Below are positions 13,388-26,269 of a DNA stretch of 64,000 nt, piece after piece (the stretch's first letter is position 1; every line of letters begins with the position of its first letter). Both the position numbers and the translations under genes were made by a program. The notes beneath the pieces are model-generated. The model did no database searches, was not told the origin of the DNA, and worked only from the letters and a program-made list of their open reading frames with translations. The stretch covers positions 3,968,001 to 4,032,000 of the forward strand of contig OZ234497.1 of the NCBI GenBank assembly GCA_965153455.1, written 5' to 3'. Source of the stretch: Sphagnum compactum. Its lineage: Eukaryota > Bryophyta > Sphagnopsida > Sphagnales.

Positions 13388-13760
13388 GTCTGCTCCCAAC
13401 GCGTTTACAGCGCCGATTGTTGTCGTCGTGACTCGTGGTAGGTCAGATACGTGGCGCCGTCGAGTTCTTAACGGCAACACTTTGCGTTTGACTCACGACA
13501 TGACGACAACGCCGTTGTTGGCCGGTGATTTTGTTTTTCGAGAAACCCTTTTCCCACTTTTCCCACTTTTTCCTTATCAACGCTTTTGGTTACAAAATGA
13601 TGTTTCTTTTTTGCTTTTTGGTTTTTCTTTGGGGCGCAAAATTTCGCCAAATGGTGAGAAAATAATGTGGGAATGGGGATTTTTATTTATTTATTTTTTT
13701 TTTTTGGTGCTTGTGAGGAATTTGGGTGGGTGAGCTCACCTGGGAGGGTGAACTTGAAAT
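13031..13760. other. Second CG-rich block without a recognisable gene
   Basis: Positions 13300-13520 have many CG sites (CCGGCCGG, ACGCGTTTACAGCGCCG, GTGGCGCCGTCGAG) around the TC microsatellite, then T-rich sequence follows. Open frames here (for example 13305-13733) read as microsatellite and T-tract translation and lack domains. It may belong with the block at 11200-12380 as the other side of one promoter region split by the transposons. Confidence 0.35.
13344..13388. repeat. (TC)n microsatellite with one interruption
   Basis: A TC run of about 45 bp with a single CG interruption lies in a CG-rich block (CCGGCCGG just before it, ACGCGTTTACAGCGCCG after it). It looks like a promoter or leader tract, but no following gene was recognised. 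Confidence 0.9.
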
Positions 13761-13941
13761 TCTGAATGGGTAGTGAAAAGGCACAATGGCATGTACTCAG
13801 CATGCTTCATATATGTGAATGGTCTTCATGTGGATTTGCAAAGTGGTCATTTTGGATTTGCATAATGGTCATGTGGATTTTGTAGATTGATCATTGTGGA
13901 TTGGCATAATGGTTGTGTGAATTAATTTTGCAGAATTGGTC

Positions 13942-15276
13942 TTGTAGATGGTAGGCTTTTGGCACCCACCCAAGTTAGTTATGGCAGATCTTAGGGGGCT
14001 TCCACCATTGTGTCTTGTCTTGTAAGGGGACTAAAAAGAGGCAGAAAATGGCACATGAAAACCATTATGTACACTATTAACTCCACCACAATTGGTATGT
14101 TCTATTTGATGGTTACAAACTTGGAAACAAGCATTTGGTAAAAACCAGTTGACAGAAACAAGCTTCTTATTATTAGGGTTTGAAGGGCCCCAAACTGTCC
14201 CGAGTGACAATTACGACTTTGTGAAACTTTTTTTTTTCTTTTTTTTTTTTGGGTTTGGGTTGCAGAAATGACTTTTTCTGAAACTTTTTTGCTGAATGAC
14301 TTTACAAAACTTGTTTTGAGGATTTGGAGTTTTCCTGGGAAACAGCAAAAAAAATCGGTACCTGAAAAAGCCCATGTGGGTGTCGCGTGTGTAAGGGGGG
14401 GGGGGGGCATTGTCGGAGAGTAAGTTAGCCTATGAGAGTTCAGAAAATGTCGACTTCAGAAAATGTCGAGTGTAAGAACCGAACCATCATCGGGAAACAG
14501 GCTGTGCTATGTATGTGGATTAGGTGGGTTGGGTGGGTTGGGTTTGCCTTTTGCCCAAGTTTTCCACTCGGAGGGTGGGCTTTTCAATATACGAAGCCAT
14601 GTGATCCAGCACTGAACAGATTGCATACACAAAAAGCACCGCTGTAGCCTGTCACTGACGTGTTTGAAATTTGAATGAATAAAAAAAGTAGAGAAAGAGC
14701 GGGGTAGTGTTTCATTAAAAAAGAAATATTTCCATGGGAACGTGGGAACATATGGAACCATGGAATTCGAAAACCATTAAACTTTAAAATCATGGACTTT
14801 TACAAACTAGTGGCCATCTTGTGGAAATTCGAAAAAGAGATTTTGAGAGTGGGCCATGGCTATCAAATGTAGTGTACAAGTCAAAATAGACCTCGGTTGA
14901 AGAACCTTGACAATAGAGGGAAAATATTCAAAGCTTCTCCCAAAGATATATCCTTTTTAAAACTAACAAAATTTAAATAAAAAATTTGCTACCCAATTAC
15001 AACTTTTTATTTCCTTAGTCTTCCGCCCATGAATTACATCAAGGCCACCCCAAAAAGGTGAACCAAATTGTGGGAAACTCTAAAACTTTTTATGTGTACT
15101 TTTCATCCACTTTTTATTTTTAAAGTCCTTGAGGCCCACAATCCATTAGTGGAAAAGCAAATTGTAGATGGTAGGCTTTTGGCACCTACCCAAGTTAGGT
15201 CTTGTGGACCTCACAGGACTTGCTCCATTGTGTCTTGTAAGGGGACTAAAAAGAGGCAGAAAATGTCACATGAAAA
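13942..15276. repeat. Dispersed direct repeat, about 120 bp (13942-14063 and 15160-15276)
   Basis: Both copies start TTGTAGATGGTAGGCTTTTG and share CCATTGTGTCTTGT and AAGGGGACTAAAAAGAGGCA before diverging. They are about 1.2 kb apart in the same orientation, most likely two fragments of one older repeat family. Confidence 0.7.
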
Positions 15277-16294
15277 TTGCTTGCTACTTGTGTCACAATT
15301 CATATCATTGCAATTTTCAAGGCCCCCATTTGTATCTTTGAACACAAAGATTTATACAATTTTTATCTTTGGTATAAAATTTAATATCAGAATTTCCAAC
15401 CTTCCATCTCACAATATTTCACTTTGATGTTATCAAATGACATGGTCTGAACATAACTGAATTATTTGAATTTATGTTTAGCAAGAAAACTTGATTTTTA
15501 TCATAGGAAAACAAGAGAATTTGATTCGCAATTTCATCCCATTATTTGATGCAGTTAAAACATTTTGTTCAAACAATGCACATGAAGAACAAATGAAGTC
15601 TTTTAATTGGACATTCTAAAAGCAAATTCATATTGTATTCAAATTATTTAGCTATCATCTCGTCCCATCACCTTTTGTGTGGCTTTGTCAAGAAGAAAAT
15701 GGAGTTATCCATCTAGAATTTGGGACATGGTTTCAACTTGAACTAAGAACCAATCTTTGTGATGCATTTTTAGATTTGGCACATGAAATTAACATAAAAA
15801 CACTTTGTTGATTCCCACTTTTGCAATAAAATGCAAATTGATTGCATGTTCACCATCTTCTAGGGTGAAAGAGGGTGTGGGAGTTTTGGGATAGGATTAG
15901 GATGACTTATTAAAGAACACAATCATATCAAATTACATAAACTAAGAAGAGAAGATGGAGAACGTAATTTGGAACTAAAATGGTGCATGGATGAATCATG
16001 AACAAACATGAACTCATTAAGACACAATATGACTTAAACTTGAGAAAAGTCATCACTTTTAAAAAAAAAAAATATTTCATGACTCCTCATGGGGGTTACG
16101 TTTGAATGACATTTTTTCTCAAGACTCCCAAGCAAGAGTCCCAAAATTATCAAGTTATTAATCTTAGCATTTTGGGGTTTCATAACATTCTCATTTCACT
16201 ATTGATTTTAGATATTTCGAAAAAAAGTTGCAAATCCTTGAAAGAACTTTCCAATGTTGTACCAAGCTTCCAATTCATAAACATAATAATTTGA

Positions 16295-16371
16295 AAGGTC
16301 ACACTACCAAATATAAGACCTAAAACATAATAATTTAGAGTTTTAAGTCTTAGATTTGGGAGTGTGACCTT
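16295..16371. repeat. 77-bp hairpin with 32-nt arms
   Basis: The arm starting AAGGTCACACTACCAAATAT pairs with the downstream arm ending GGGAGTGTGACCTT with about three mismatches over 32 nt and a loop of about 12 nt. It could be a tiny foldback transposon or a small-RNA precursor; the sequence alone cannot decide. The surroundings are AT-rich spacer. Confidence 0.6.
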
Positions 16372-19300
16372 GCTTGATAGATCTAGTTTTAGAAACTTTT
16401 CCAACAATCTAAAAAGAACCCAATTTAAACAAGGTTTGATGCATCAAATCTTGTTCCAAATATTCAAAACACCTTAGGACTTTTAACTCTTTAAGTGTTG
16501 ATTCATTTGGTAATGTTGAAATTCATTTTCCTATAGTCTCACACACTTATTTAGGTGTGTTTGATTGCCATAACAATGTTTTTTTTTCATCCCCCAAAGT
16601 TAAAGTCATGAACCCAAGGCTAAGGTCACAACATTTTAAGTGACAATCAATGTTAGATTGGTATTGAGATGATAATGTATTAGTTTTTTAAACATGTAAA
16701 ATGCATTTTGAAACTAAGCAAATCATAAAAATTAAAGTAATTTATTACTATTATTGTATCAATATATATTAATTATTCTTTTTGGTGTTTGGTATGAATA
16801 TCATGGTAATTGAAAAAATAATGTTATAGTAAAATTAACTTAGGTTGGTAGTCTGTGCATCATTTTACATGATTTTGAAGACGTCACACCTAAAATCAAC
16901 TTGATGATACAACAATGTAGGCCCAATCCTCCAAATGAATTACATCAAATGAGAAAATCAACATTCAAAGATCCACATCAAAGAGATGTGATTTATATTC
17001 ATCCATTGGTTTGTGTTGAAACCAAAACATGTAATAATAGTTTGACCATGTTATTTGAAATGGTGGGGTGGAAGTTACTTTTGTTTATACTTTTTTATGG
17101 ACCTAGTTCAAAGGAGTTTCTATATAAACTTCCATATGACTTATATTTATATTTGTGGATTTGACAATCCCACATCCACATTAAGTGCGGCTTGCCAAAT
17201 ATAAAAATAATTAAAAATATTTTTAAAAATCTTTATTTGGGGTTGCCTTCCACTAGGCAATCTTGCCTTCTAGAAATAATAAAAGAAACCTAGAATCGAA
17301 AGAAACAACATATAACCCAAAATCAATGTTGTGGTAGGAAGGTAGCTATCCTTTTGCCCAAGTTTTCAATCTTGATGTTGGTTGCCTCAAGTAACACAAT
17401 CTGCTTTCAACCTTTGGGGATGTTACCTTTCATTGTAGCTACCTTCCATTGTTGCAATTACCATCCAATGATTTTTTGTAAAAAAAAGAATTAAAAAAAT
17501 ATAGTTATATATGTAAAAATAAAATAAAATAAAATTATTGCAAGAAGGAAAACAAAAATAAGTCAAAAGGAAAATACACTTGAAATATCCCTCTCTTGTA
17601 TTCCAACAACATAAGTATATCTTTCATTATTACTGTTCTCGTAATCCAAAATGACCACAAGAGAAAATGAACAATTCACAAGGTTCCCCACCACCCCCAT
17701 AAGTCATAACAACATTTTATCTTCTCTTACAAAATAGAGAGTTCATTCAAATCTCCTTCTTAAGTCCTTGGATATGGAACCATTTATCAACCACCTTCTC
17801 CTCAAAAACTAACTAAGCTAATGGCTTCATCCCCTACTAACTAGAAGATGGTAGGTCCACACCTACAAGTAGTAACTAATAAAATTATTAGGAGGTCCTC
17901 TAGGTTAGATATATTAGGGAACTTATCCATTAACACTATCGCTTCTAGAACTTTTTTCAATATTTTTTGAGCACCTTCATAAATACCTATTACGGATGAA
18001 AATTGGACAATGGTGGAAAAAATTCATTCATTATGGATTAAATGTGAATAGTGATAAAATGAACTTCATCCATTTGATGAAACTTGAATGATGATGTATG
18101 AAAAAAAATTGAACTTCATCCAATTGTTTTGAAGTTGACTTCTTTAAAATCTTTGTTATTCATTTTTATGTCTTGCCTATTATCCTCACTCAACATATGG
18201 ACATTTGTTTTGGAAAATGATATTTTGATTTTGATTTTATAGTTTTTTTTTTTTTTTTAACATCCTATATCTTGTTTTTATTGTGTTTTGATTTTGCACA
18301 TGAAAAGTTCCTTGAATGAAAACATAGTCAAGTGATTCATCATAATTGTGGTTTTATAAGACTCCAAATTAACATAAAATATAAAGTCATATTCAACATT
18401 AAAATTATCAAAATTTTAATTATCCATGTTGTAATAGACTTAAGTGGAAATCATATTAGAATATATATTTGAGATCTAAGAAAATAATGAACCCATAGTG
18501 AACTTTTGAAATGATGACAATGCATCTATCACACATATAAATTTTTATGCATAGACTCAAAAAATAAGATTTATGATGTTAATATCAAAACTTAAAAAAA
18601 GGCCAACGTCAAGTGAGGACTTTAAGAGTAAAACACAATGAAATTTTCTTAATACAAGAAATTTTGATTCTTAAAAAATTAATTTGCTTTATTTTTGTCA
18701 TTTTCCATCATTCATAGTCCATTTCACATTGAAAACTCCAAGCTTTCCCATGGTTTTAAAACTAATTACGTGTCTAGAGATATGCATAGGGTGGCATTTC
18801 AAATATTTTAAACCAAAAAGCATAGGGGAATGCGCACTCAATTTGTAGTTTGTTAGTTATCATTATTGCAAGAATTTTAGTTAATATAATATGAACTTTT
18901 CAAAATGTCAAAAACATGTCCCCTAACCATTCTTTTACTTTACTGTGAAATTCATTAAATGAACTTAATTTGGGTTGGCATTTCCCACATCTCGATTTCA
19001 TGTTTTTCCACTTGGATCAAAGCAATAACGCAAAGCCATAGGTTCTTAAGTTAAAATGGAAATGAACATGTTAATTTTCCCTTTCATATCCATGTCGGTT
19101 GATGGGGGAAAGAAGTGAAATAGTTAGGCTTGGAATAAGTAAGTTTAGATTATATAAACAAAGAAACAAATATATATCACCATTTTTATTATATACATTG
19201 TAAAAATATTTTAATATATGTTTAACTAATAATACATGTCAAGTTAAGGTATGAGTTGTCATTGATGAGAATACTAATGTTATTCAGTTCCTAATTTTAA

Positions 19301-19959
19301 AGGACCTTTTATCTAGTTTTGAATTTTTTTGGTTAACATATATTGTAAAATTTCCAATTTTGGGGATTTCCTTAAAAAATTTGAACATGGTCCAATTTAA
19401 GATTAGGTGTAGGTTCATTTGACATACAAACTACTAAAACTAAATCATTTGTGTAACATTACTATTGTTCAACAATATGTTCACAAATCCAAAGACGAAA
19501 TTTTGTATTATTCATTGTAACCAACTAAAATTCACAACTTTGACTAAAATGCATGGTTTAACTTTTGTCTTTTCAAAAAAAGTTGTATTTCTTAATTAAA
19601 GAATGAGACTTTGCCAAAATTTATCCAATTTGTTTTTGGGAACTGGTTGCCATAGTTATGTCTACTAGCTACTATTTTAATGATTATTTATAAAGGTTTT
19701 GTCAATGAAAGTGAAATTTGTGTTGGATTGGTATCGCATTGTGTATTTACTAAATCGTTATTAGTTATGTTTGAACTAAGTTCAACAAGGATTAAACTGA
19801 AATTTGTTGGGCATAATGATTTTAATTGCATAATGTAAAACATTTTCAACAACTACCACTAATCATAACAAATGTGTCTTCAATATTTTGAAACAAATAC
19901 ACACATATTACACACAAGGAACTTGTCTTGTTTATTTTTTCACACTCCTAATAACCCCA

Positions 19960-19983
19960 CCCACACACACACACACACACACA
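19960..19983. repeat. (CA)n microsatellite
   Basis: About 11 CA dinucleotides within a pyrimidine-rich stretch of the spacer. Confidence 0.85.
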
Positions 19984-20334
19984 TTCCCCAAACTTTCACA
20001 CACAACTTGCCCCTCTATTCCTCCTCAAATCCCCTTAAATCCCTTTAATCAGGAGTGGTTGAAAATCTTACAAAAAAAGGGCACCAAGGCCCTACAAAAG
20101 TGTTGGCTGCTTTTTACAAAAACCAAGCAGTTCCTACCAAGCTCCTTTACTTTCTACCTATTTATTTTAACCCTACTTATAACTACCTCTTCTCCTTGCA
20201 TTATTGCTGCTTCTTTAATATCTTCATGTCCTTTTTGAAATATTTGAAACCATGAAAGTGCTACCCTTGGGTTTATATGAATTTATGTTAAGTATTGGTG
20301 CTACTTGATACCAAATTGGTTTAGTACTTTACAA

Positions 20335-20337
<3 letters not shown>

Positions 20338-20368
<31 letters not shown>
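20338..20368. repeat. (TA)n microsatellite
   Basis: About 15 TA dinucleotides in AT-rich spacer; the flanks do not form an inverted repeat, unlike the TA core at 2762. Confidence 0.85.
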
Positions 20369-20373
<5 letters not shown>

Positions 20374-23300
20374 TTATATATTGGTTTTTTCACAATTTGC
20401 TAGTTGAACATTAGTTCGTAATGGTGTTGTTCAATTCTTGATTTTGAAATGAACATTCAATTCCATTTTAAATTTTTTGTTGGGTGGTTTGATAGAACCT
20501 TGAATGTGTGTTTTTAAATGTGTTTTTCTTGGTGTTGAAGAACTTTTGGTGTTGGAGATATCCAAAAACATTTGGAGCTTGATCTTATTTAAGTCTAGGT
20601 TATGTTCAATTTACATTAAACACAACTAAAAATAAAAATTATACGCATTAATTTTTTTGTTCAACTCGTGAACAAAGCTTTAAAAAATATTCTATGTTAT
20701 TATTCATGCGCAACCAATTAAAATTGAAACTTGTGTAAAAAAATGGACCTTACTTTGGCACTTAAAAAAAAATTAGGCCTAGATAGTTAAAAAACTTGAA
20801 CCCCTTTAAGAGAGTAAACTAGCCTAATGTAGGTCTTGGTCCTAGGTCCAACATTAGGCCGATTCATAGTTTAAATCCAATTTGGTTCTATACAATTAAT
20901 TGTGAAGTTGTGATTTAGGTTCCCTAGAACTTGACCTAGACCATGTCAAAAAACCTTTTGAACACCTTGAAGTTGACAATTTTGGTTTGTATTTATTGAA
21001 AAAAATCACTTTTGTTGATACATTGGTTCATTATATTAGTATTGCCCTTTTCACTAGCAAATGTCATTGTAACTAATGTTGAATTTAACACATCCCATCC
21101 ATGATTTGTATTGTAAATTACTTTTTTTTGTGCATTTAATGATATAGTCTTTTGTAATTCACACCTAGTAAAGGCAATATAATAATTGAAAAATTGTTCA
21201 ATCTTTTTTATTGTTCAAATTTCCATTATAAAGGTCAATATGTGCTTTATCAATGACTTAGTACACCATTGGGATAAAGATAATAACCATTTTTTACATT
21301 GTGTCATTTTGTTGACATTGTGTTCCAATTAAGTTAAGTTGGATTTTTCACATGATTTAGGAAACACTTGATTATTTAGGTCAAATTTTAAGGTTTGATT
21401 TAAGGTTTGATTTAATTGTGAAGAATCAATTTAAAATGTTCTTCAAGTTTTTTAGTCAATGTTGAATTGGTTATCAACATTTAGGTATATCAATTTGTCA
21501 CAAGTATTCTAAGGTCTAGAATTTTGAAAGATTAGAATGAGAAGAATAATAATTCTTAAAACATGTAAACAAACCATATTGTTTTGTATATGAAGGAAAA
21601 TGCCAAATGACAATGTTGATATTAATATGTATTGATTGAAATGATACACCAATTAGCATACATTGGTTAATAAAGGTATCAATAGGTAGTTTTTTTTCAT
21701 TAATGCATAATTAATCTATCCAAAATTCACATTTAACTCGAAACACATTAACCATCCAACACAATGATTTTATTTTTTTTGGCATTGATGATCTTTTCAA
21801 ATCTTTGCAACTCCCCCAAAAAAAATGTTGTTGCGCAAGCTTCATACCATACTAGGAAAAAAAAGGATTTATGTTTAGGTTGATATAAATATTAAGATTT
21901 TACAACTCATACTTGAAATATATGCCAATGAAAATTTATAAAAAAACACATATCAAAGGTAACATAATGATTCTTTTTGTAAAGGACCAACTTAGTTTAG
22001 TTTTTCAACACTCTTGCACATACCATTGATGATACTTGTCAAATATTCATATATTAATACAAAAATAATTTAACTCTTAAATGTCACAATAGGAAAATTG
22101 TCCAAAGAGAATGGAGAGGGATATAGTCACCCACTTGCTTGACAAACATGTCAAATCCATCTGCCTACTAAATGTTTTTGGGTCAATCATGTTGTAGGCA
22201 ATTCAAGCTTAAACTTTTGATAAAAAAATTGAACATTTTCACTATTGAGCATGGAATTGGTGTAGTTATGGGCCACCATAAAAATTTTCAGTATTTCAAA
22301 AATTTGACCCTTTGTTGTTCTTGATTGAATTCAAAATTTACAAGGTATGTATAATGCATTCATATGAATTTGGTGGGAGAGAGGAAAGGTATTTGGACTT
22401 GGTATGAAGGAGAAAGGAGTGGTCAAAGTTGCACTTACAAGGGCCATCTACACACAAGCAAAGAAACCTTGACTATTTAAGCTCAACTTTTGATTCTATT
22501 TCAAAACTAAGCATTCCATCATGTGATTCAACTCTTGATTTTCAAATGTTAAAAACATTGGGTTACAAATTTTTTCATTGATTTTGACATTAATGGTGTT
22601 TAGAGCTTCTTATCATGTTGGGCAACTCACAAAAAATTCATATTAAAAAATAGCCAAATGAAAAAAAAACTCTCCTTATGAAAATGAGCCCTACACAATG
22701 ACGTGACAACTACAACCCATGTATGTGAAATTCCGAATCCATTGCTCCCACCTAAGAATACTTCGTGGGGGTGATGGACCGAGTTGGTCCTCCCTAACAT
22801 TTAAAGGCGAAGACTATTGACTAATAGAAGGCAAATCACATGACCACCCCCCCTATCCTTTAAGTCCACAACTGGTGTAAGGTGATGTAATGTTGCAACA
22901 CTTCATTGCAATGAAATTCAAGGCAACAATGAGGAAAATGAGCAGGAAGATGAAAGGACACACAAATTTAAGAAAATTCTAGCCTATTTACTAACAGCTA
23001 AAGCCCTAGTGCTGCTACCAAAGACCAATAAAATGAATTAACCATATAATATGAATAGAGAGTATTACATTAAGAGCAGTGTTTTTTAATTCAATTTTCT
23101 CATGTTGCTTGATGTGTTATATGCAAGCATCCCAAAAATGATTTAGCATTAAATGACAATAGGTTTTTAGAACATTGTCCAAAAAGTTAAAAAAGCTAGC
23201 ACAAAAAAATGCTCCCCCTCTAAAATCCAAGTAGAAATGTGATGAAAATATTTCAAAATTTTTTTCCCTTAAATTAGGCCATTAAAAAAAAAACCCACAA

Positions 23301-23434
23301 ATATGTAACACCATATTCATTTTTCATTTTCATGTTTGTGGCTTGAAAATGAGATTTTGGAGTGTATTTACAAAGACCATGTATGAGGCTTGAGCAGGTA
23401 GGAAGGTAGGGTAGGAGAAAGACTACATAGTAAT

Positions 23435-23806
23435 GGCCACAGAGAACCAGCACCCACCAGTGCACCATGAAGGATGAATGGTAAGTGGTCAGAAAACAAT
23501 TTTCTGTTGGGTTCCAGTTCCCTAGCTAACCATGGTGGTTACCTCAGTTGCTTTTTTTTTCTTTCTTTTACCTACCTACTAACAACCCACAAGCAGGTTG
23601 TTAGTAGGTAGGTAGTAAAAACAACCCTTACCTATGTGTAAACCATTTACTTAGTGACCTATTTTCCTACCTATCTACCTATATATGAGACCTATTTGGT
23701 TACCAAGGTGAGACCAAATATTAACTCAGTTGAGGTTCATCCACAACTGAGTAAATAACAGGCATCCAGTGGATGGTGTGCTGGTGGGTGATGGTTCACT
23801 GTGGCC
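23435..23806. mobile_element. GGCC-ended miniature element (copy B), 372 bp
   Basis: Ends are GGCCACAGAGAACCAGCACC and, on the other strand, GGCCACAGTGAACCATCACC, with similarity over about 35 bp. The body aligns with copy A at 419-720 along its whole length (ATGAAGGATGAATG, TTCTGTTGGGTTCCAGTTCC, GGTAGGTAG, CATCCACAACTGAGT, GGCATCCAGTGGATGG) with extra CTACCTA-rich sequence in the middle. A target duplication is not clear. No coding content. Confidence 0.7.
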
Positions 23807-24118
23807 ATAATGGCGATTTGTGTTGTTTATTGTGAGAATAATAACAAATGGGATATGATGAGTATGGGGGTGGTGTGTCCATGAGATTGCATGGAAGCCA
23901 AGCTGACTATGAGAGCTGGATATGATCTTTGGTTATAAACACTTCTCACCCTACATGGTGTCCTTTTGATGAAAAAGTTATATTATAGGTATAATAATAA
24001 GCTTTTTGGAGATGTTGCCCATAGGTTATTTCCCAAGGAAAGTTGCCCAAATTGGAGTGGCAATTGATCTTTTAGGAGTTGCAATATGGTTCTCAAATCT
24101 CCCATGACAAGGAGTCGC

Positions 24119-24162
24119 TAGTGGATAGACACGGAGTTGCTAATGGATAGACACGGAGTTGC
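24119..24162. repeat. 22-bp tandem duplication
   Basis: Two units differing at one base share GGATAGACACGGAGTTGC. No function is visible. Confidence 0.8.
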
Positions 24163-24269
24163 CATTTGAGAAGGAAACCTTTTGCGTGCAATTGGACATT
24201 TTCATATCGTGTTACACATTCTTAACTCTATGTCACTATGACATAGGTTTACAACATTTTGTGGCCTTT

Positions 24270-24470
24270 GGGTGAACCATAACCCGCGTTGGTACCATGG
24301 TTAAAATCCCAAAATCCAGTTAAATTATTTTGAAAATATTACAAATGGCTTGTGCTAAGTCTAGACCATACATAGTCTCTGAGTTCAAATCTATCATGTT
24401 TTGGGGCTTATGTCATGGCCTCACTCAAAAAGGTTATAAAGGTACCACCAACATGGGTGTTGGTTCACCC
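24270..24470. mobile_element. GGGTGAAC-ended miniature element, 201 bp
   Basis: The left end GGGTGAACCATAACCCGCGT and the right end, read on the other strand, GGGTGAACCAACACCCATGT continue to a shared GGTACC about 25 bp in. No clear target duplication is present. A similar element lies at 27832-28050 and a related single end (GGGTGAACTAGCACCCA) at 51768. No coding role is visible. Confidence 0.5.
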
Positions 24471-24582
24471 TATTGTGGACGACTCTATTTCACCTACAGA
24501 CTACATATCTGCTTTGCAACTACTTCCCACCAACACGTACTAGATGCACACTCAAAAATTCCATTGGGTACCCAATCCACTT

Positions 24583-24672
24583 GTGGGCTCATTAATTTTA
24601 AAGAGGATATAAGTGGGCTCATTAAATTTAAACAAATAAAAAGTGGGCTCATCAATTCAAAAGAGGAGAACA
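24583..24672. repeat. Three 30-bp tandem repeats
   Basis: Units start at 24583, 24613 and 24643 with GTGGGCTCAT. The period is a multiple of three, so the 141-codon open frame at 24330-24755 would carry a ten-residue repeat (GLINFKEDIS, GLIKFKQIKS, GLINSKEENI). That frame begins inside a miniature transposon and has no recognisable domain, so I do not call it a gene. Confidence 0.7.
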
Positions 24673-26269
24673 TACAATTTACAATTTGTATGTGGTGGTC
24701 TGATTTGTTGGATCCCCAAGGACAAATTGTGGCCAAGATTGATGAATTGGAATAGGATTTTTAAAATGGGCTAACGGTAGCCTAAGGGTGTAACTAAAGG
24801 TTAATTGTTTTACATGTCCTAAGGACTTTAACAAAAATCATATAAAAACCCTTTTCCTTGTGGAAGGAAAGCAATGGTTTCTAAGTTGATGTCGTTTAAA
24901 TCACCCCTTGTTTTTAATACCTTTGTACATATTTTGAATATGCGGTGTGTTGTATAAATAAAGTTTTGGAGGGTTTTGATAATGGTTTTTCCTAGAGTAA
25001 TAACTTGGGTTGCCTTGGCAAGGCCATCCAAGAAAGCTTTCCACGTACTCTATGACATTATTTGCACCATCATCCTTGACCTGTCAGCCCTAGTTGTCCA
25101 TGGGCCTCACCTTGCCATTGGCAAGAAGGTGCAACCATTGGCTCTAATAGTGGTTAACACCTGAGAGAGGGTTGGGTTTGGCTGATTATGGCTCCTAGTT
25201 AGCCCGTGGCCTCACCCATGGCAGGGCATGACCATTGGCTCACTAGAAGCTCGAATCGGCCAAACCCTGCCCACTCTGTTGTACATAATAGGGAGGACTT
25301 TTTAGTACCAATACTGATTTCAATGGATTTCAATGGTAGACAAAGACTTTGGTATGATGATCTGGGTAGTGATGGAAGAATTATCCTGGATAAAAAAGAA
25401 AATTGGATTTCCGTACTCAAAGACTCTCAAATCTTTTACTAAGAAAAACAAAGGGTGTGTCACACCATGGACTTGCCATTTACATGAAAAAGTATCTTAA
25501 GGCAAAAGACGAATTATGGGAACTCAAATATTTCACCATGCAAACGTATAATCTTCAAAAATCCTCTAAAAGAAACCAAAAAAATCCTTCAAGATATTAC
25601 AAGAGTTACAGAGTTATAATCATTATACGAGTTATAAACTTGAGTTAAAAGTTATTAAGAGTTTATGATTTCACATTAGGCCCAAGGGACATTTGGCACA
25701 AGCCAAAATATCCATCTTTCAAAACTCCTTCCATAAAACTAAACCCTAGTATGGGCCAAAATCCCTTAAGCTACTATACTCTACAATGAATCTAAACACA
25801 ATATCCTTGACTTGGTAGGCAAGGCCAACAAAGCCCGAAAGCCCTCTCTTACTCTATACACTTGTTAGCACGGAAGTCCCAGCTGTGATGAGGAGCTGTG
25901 TGCTGGCTTCAGCCATTGAGGGTTTCAAAGCTTCAGGCTGACAGGTCTACTCAATTAAGAAGAAAGCATTACCCCTCCTCCCTCCACCCCCATCCCCATC
26001 CTCACAAAATCAGTTTTGTCAACAACAATCATGTTCTACAGAATACAAAAAGAGCCATACTGATCTCATTTGTCCTCAAGTAATTCAAGTGTCCTAGGGT
26101 TGGACCCAAGGCATATAAATTATTTTGTGCCCTAAAACTTGATGCCTTAAGATATATTGTTTTTAAAAGCTTAAGTAGGATCATAAGGTTTGTGAGCTTA
26201 GGACAAGAGGATTTCAAGGCTTAGGCCTTAATGCTTTTCCAACCCTAGGATTCTAAGATCTAGGATGTG

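Larger units (their letters stand above)
16372..23434. other. Long AT-rich spacer with only microsatellites
   Basis: Apart from the CA and TA runs at 19960 and 20338 I see no structure. Open frames are at most 116 codons (19888-20238) and translate low-complexity CA/T-rich DNA. Confidence 0.55.

Noticed and set aside
23435-23806. Target-site duplication for copy B of the GGCC family
   Set aside because: Flanks CATAGTAAT and ATAATGGCG do not match well enough; only copy A supports a duplication.
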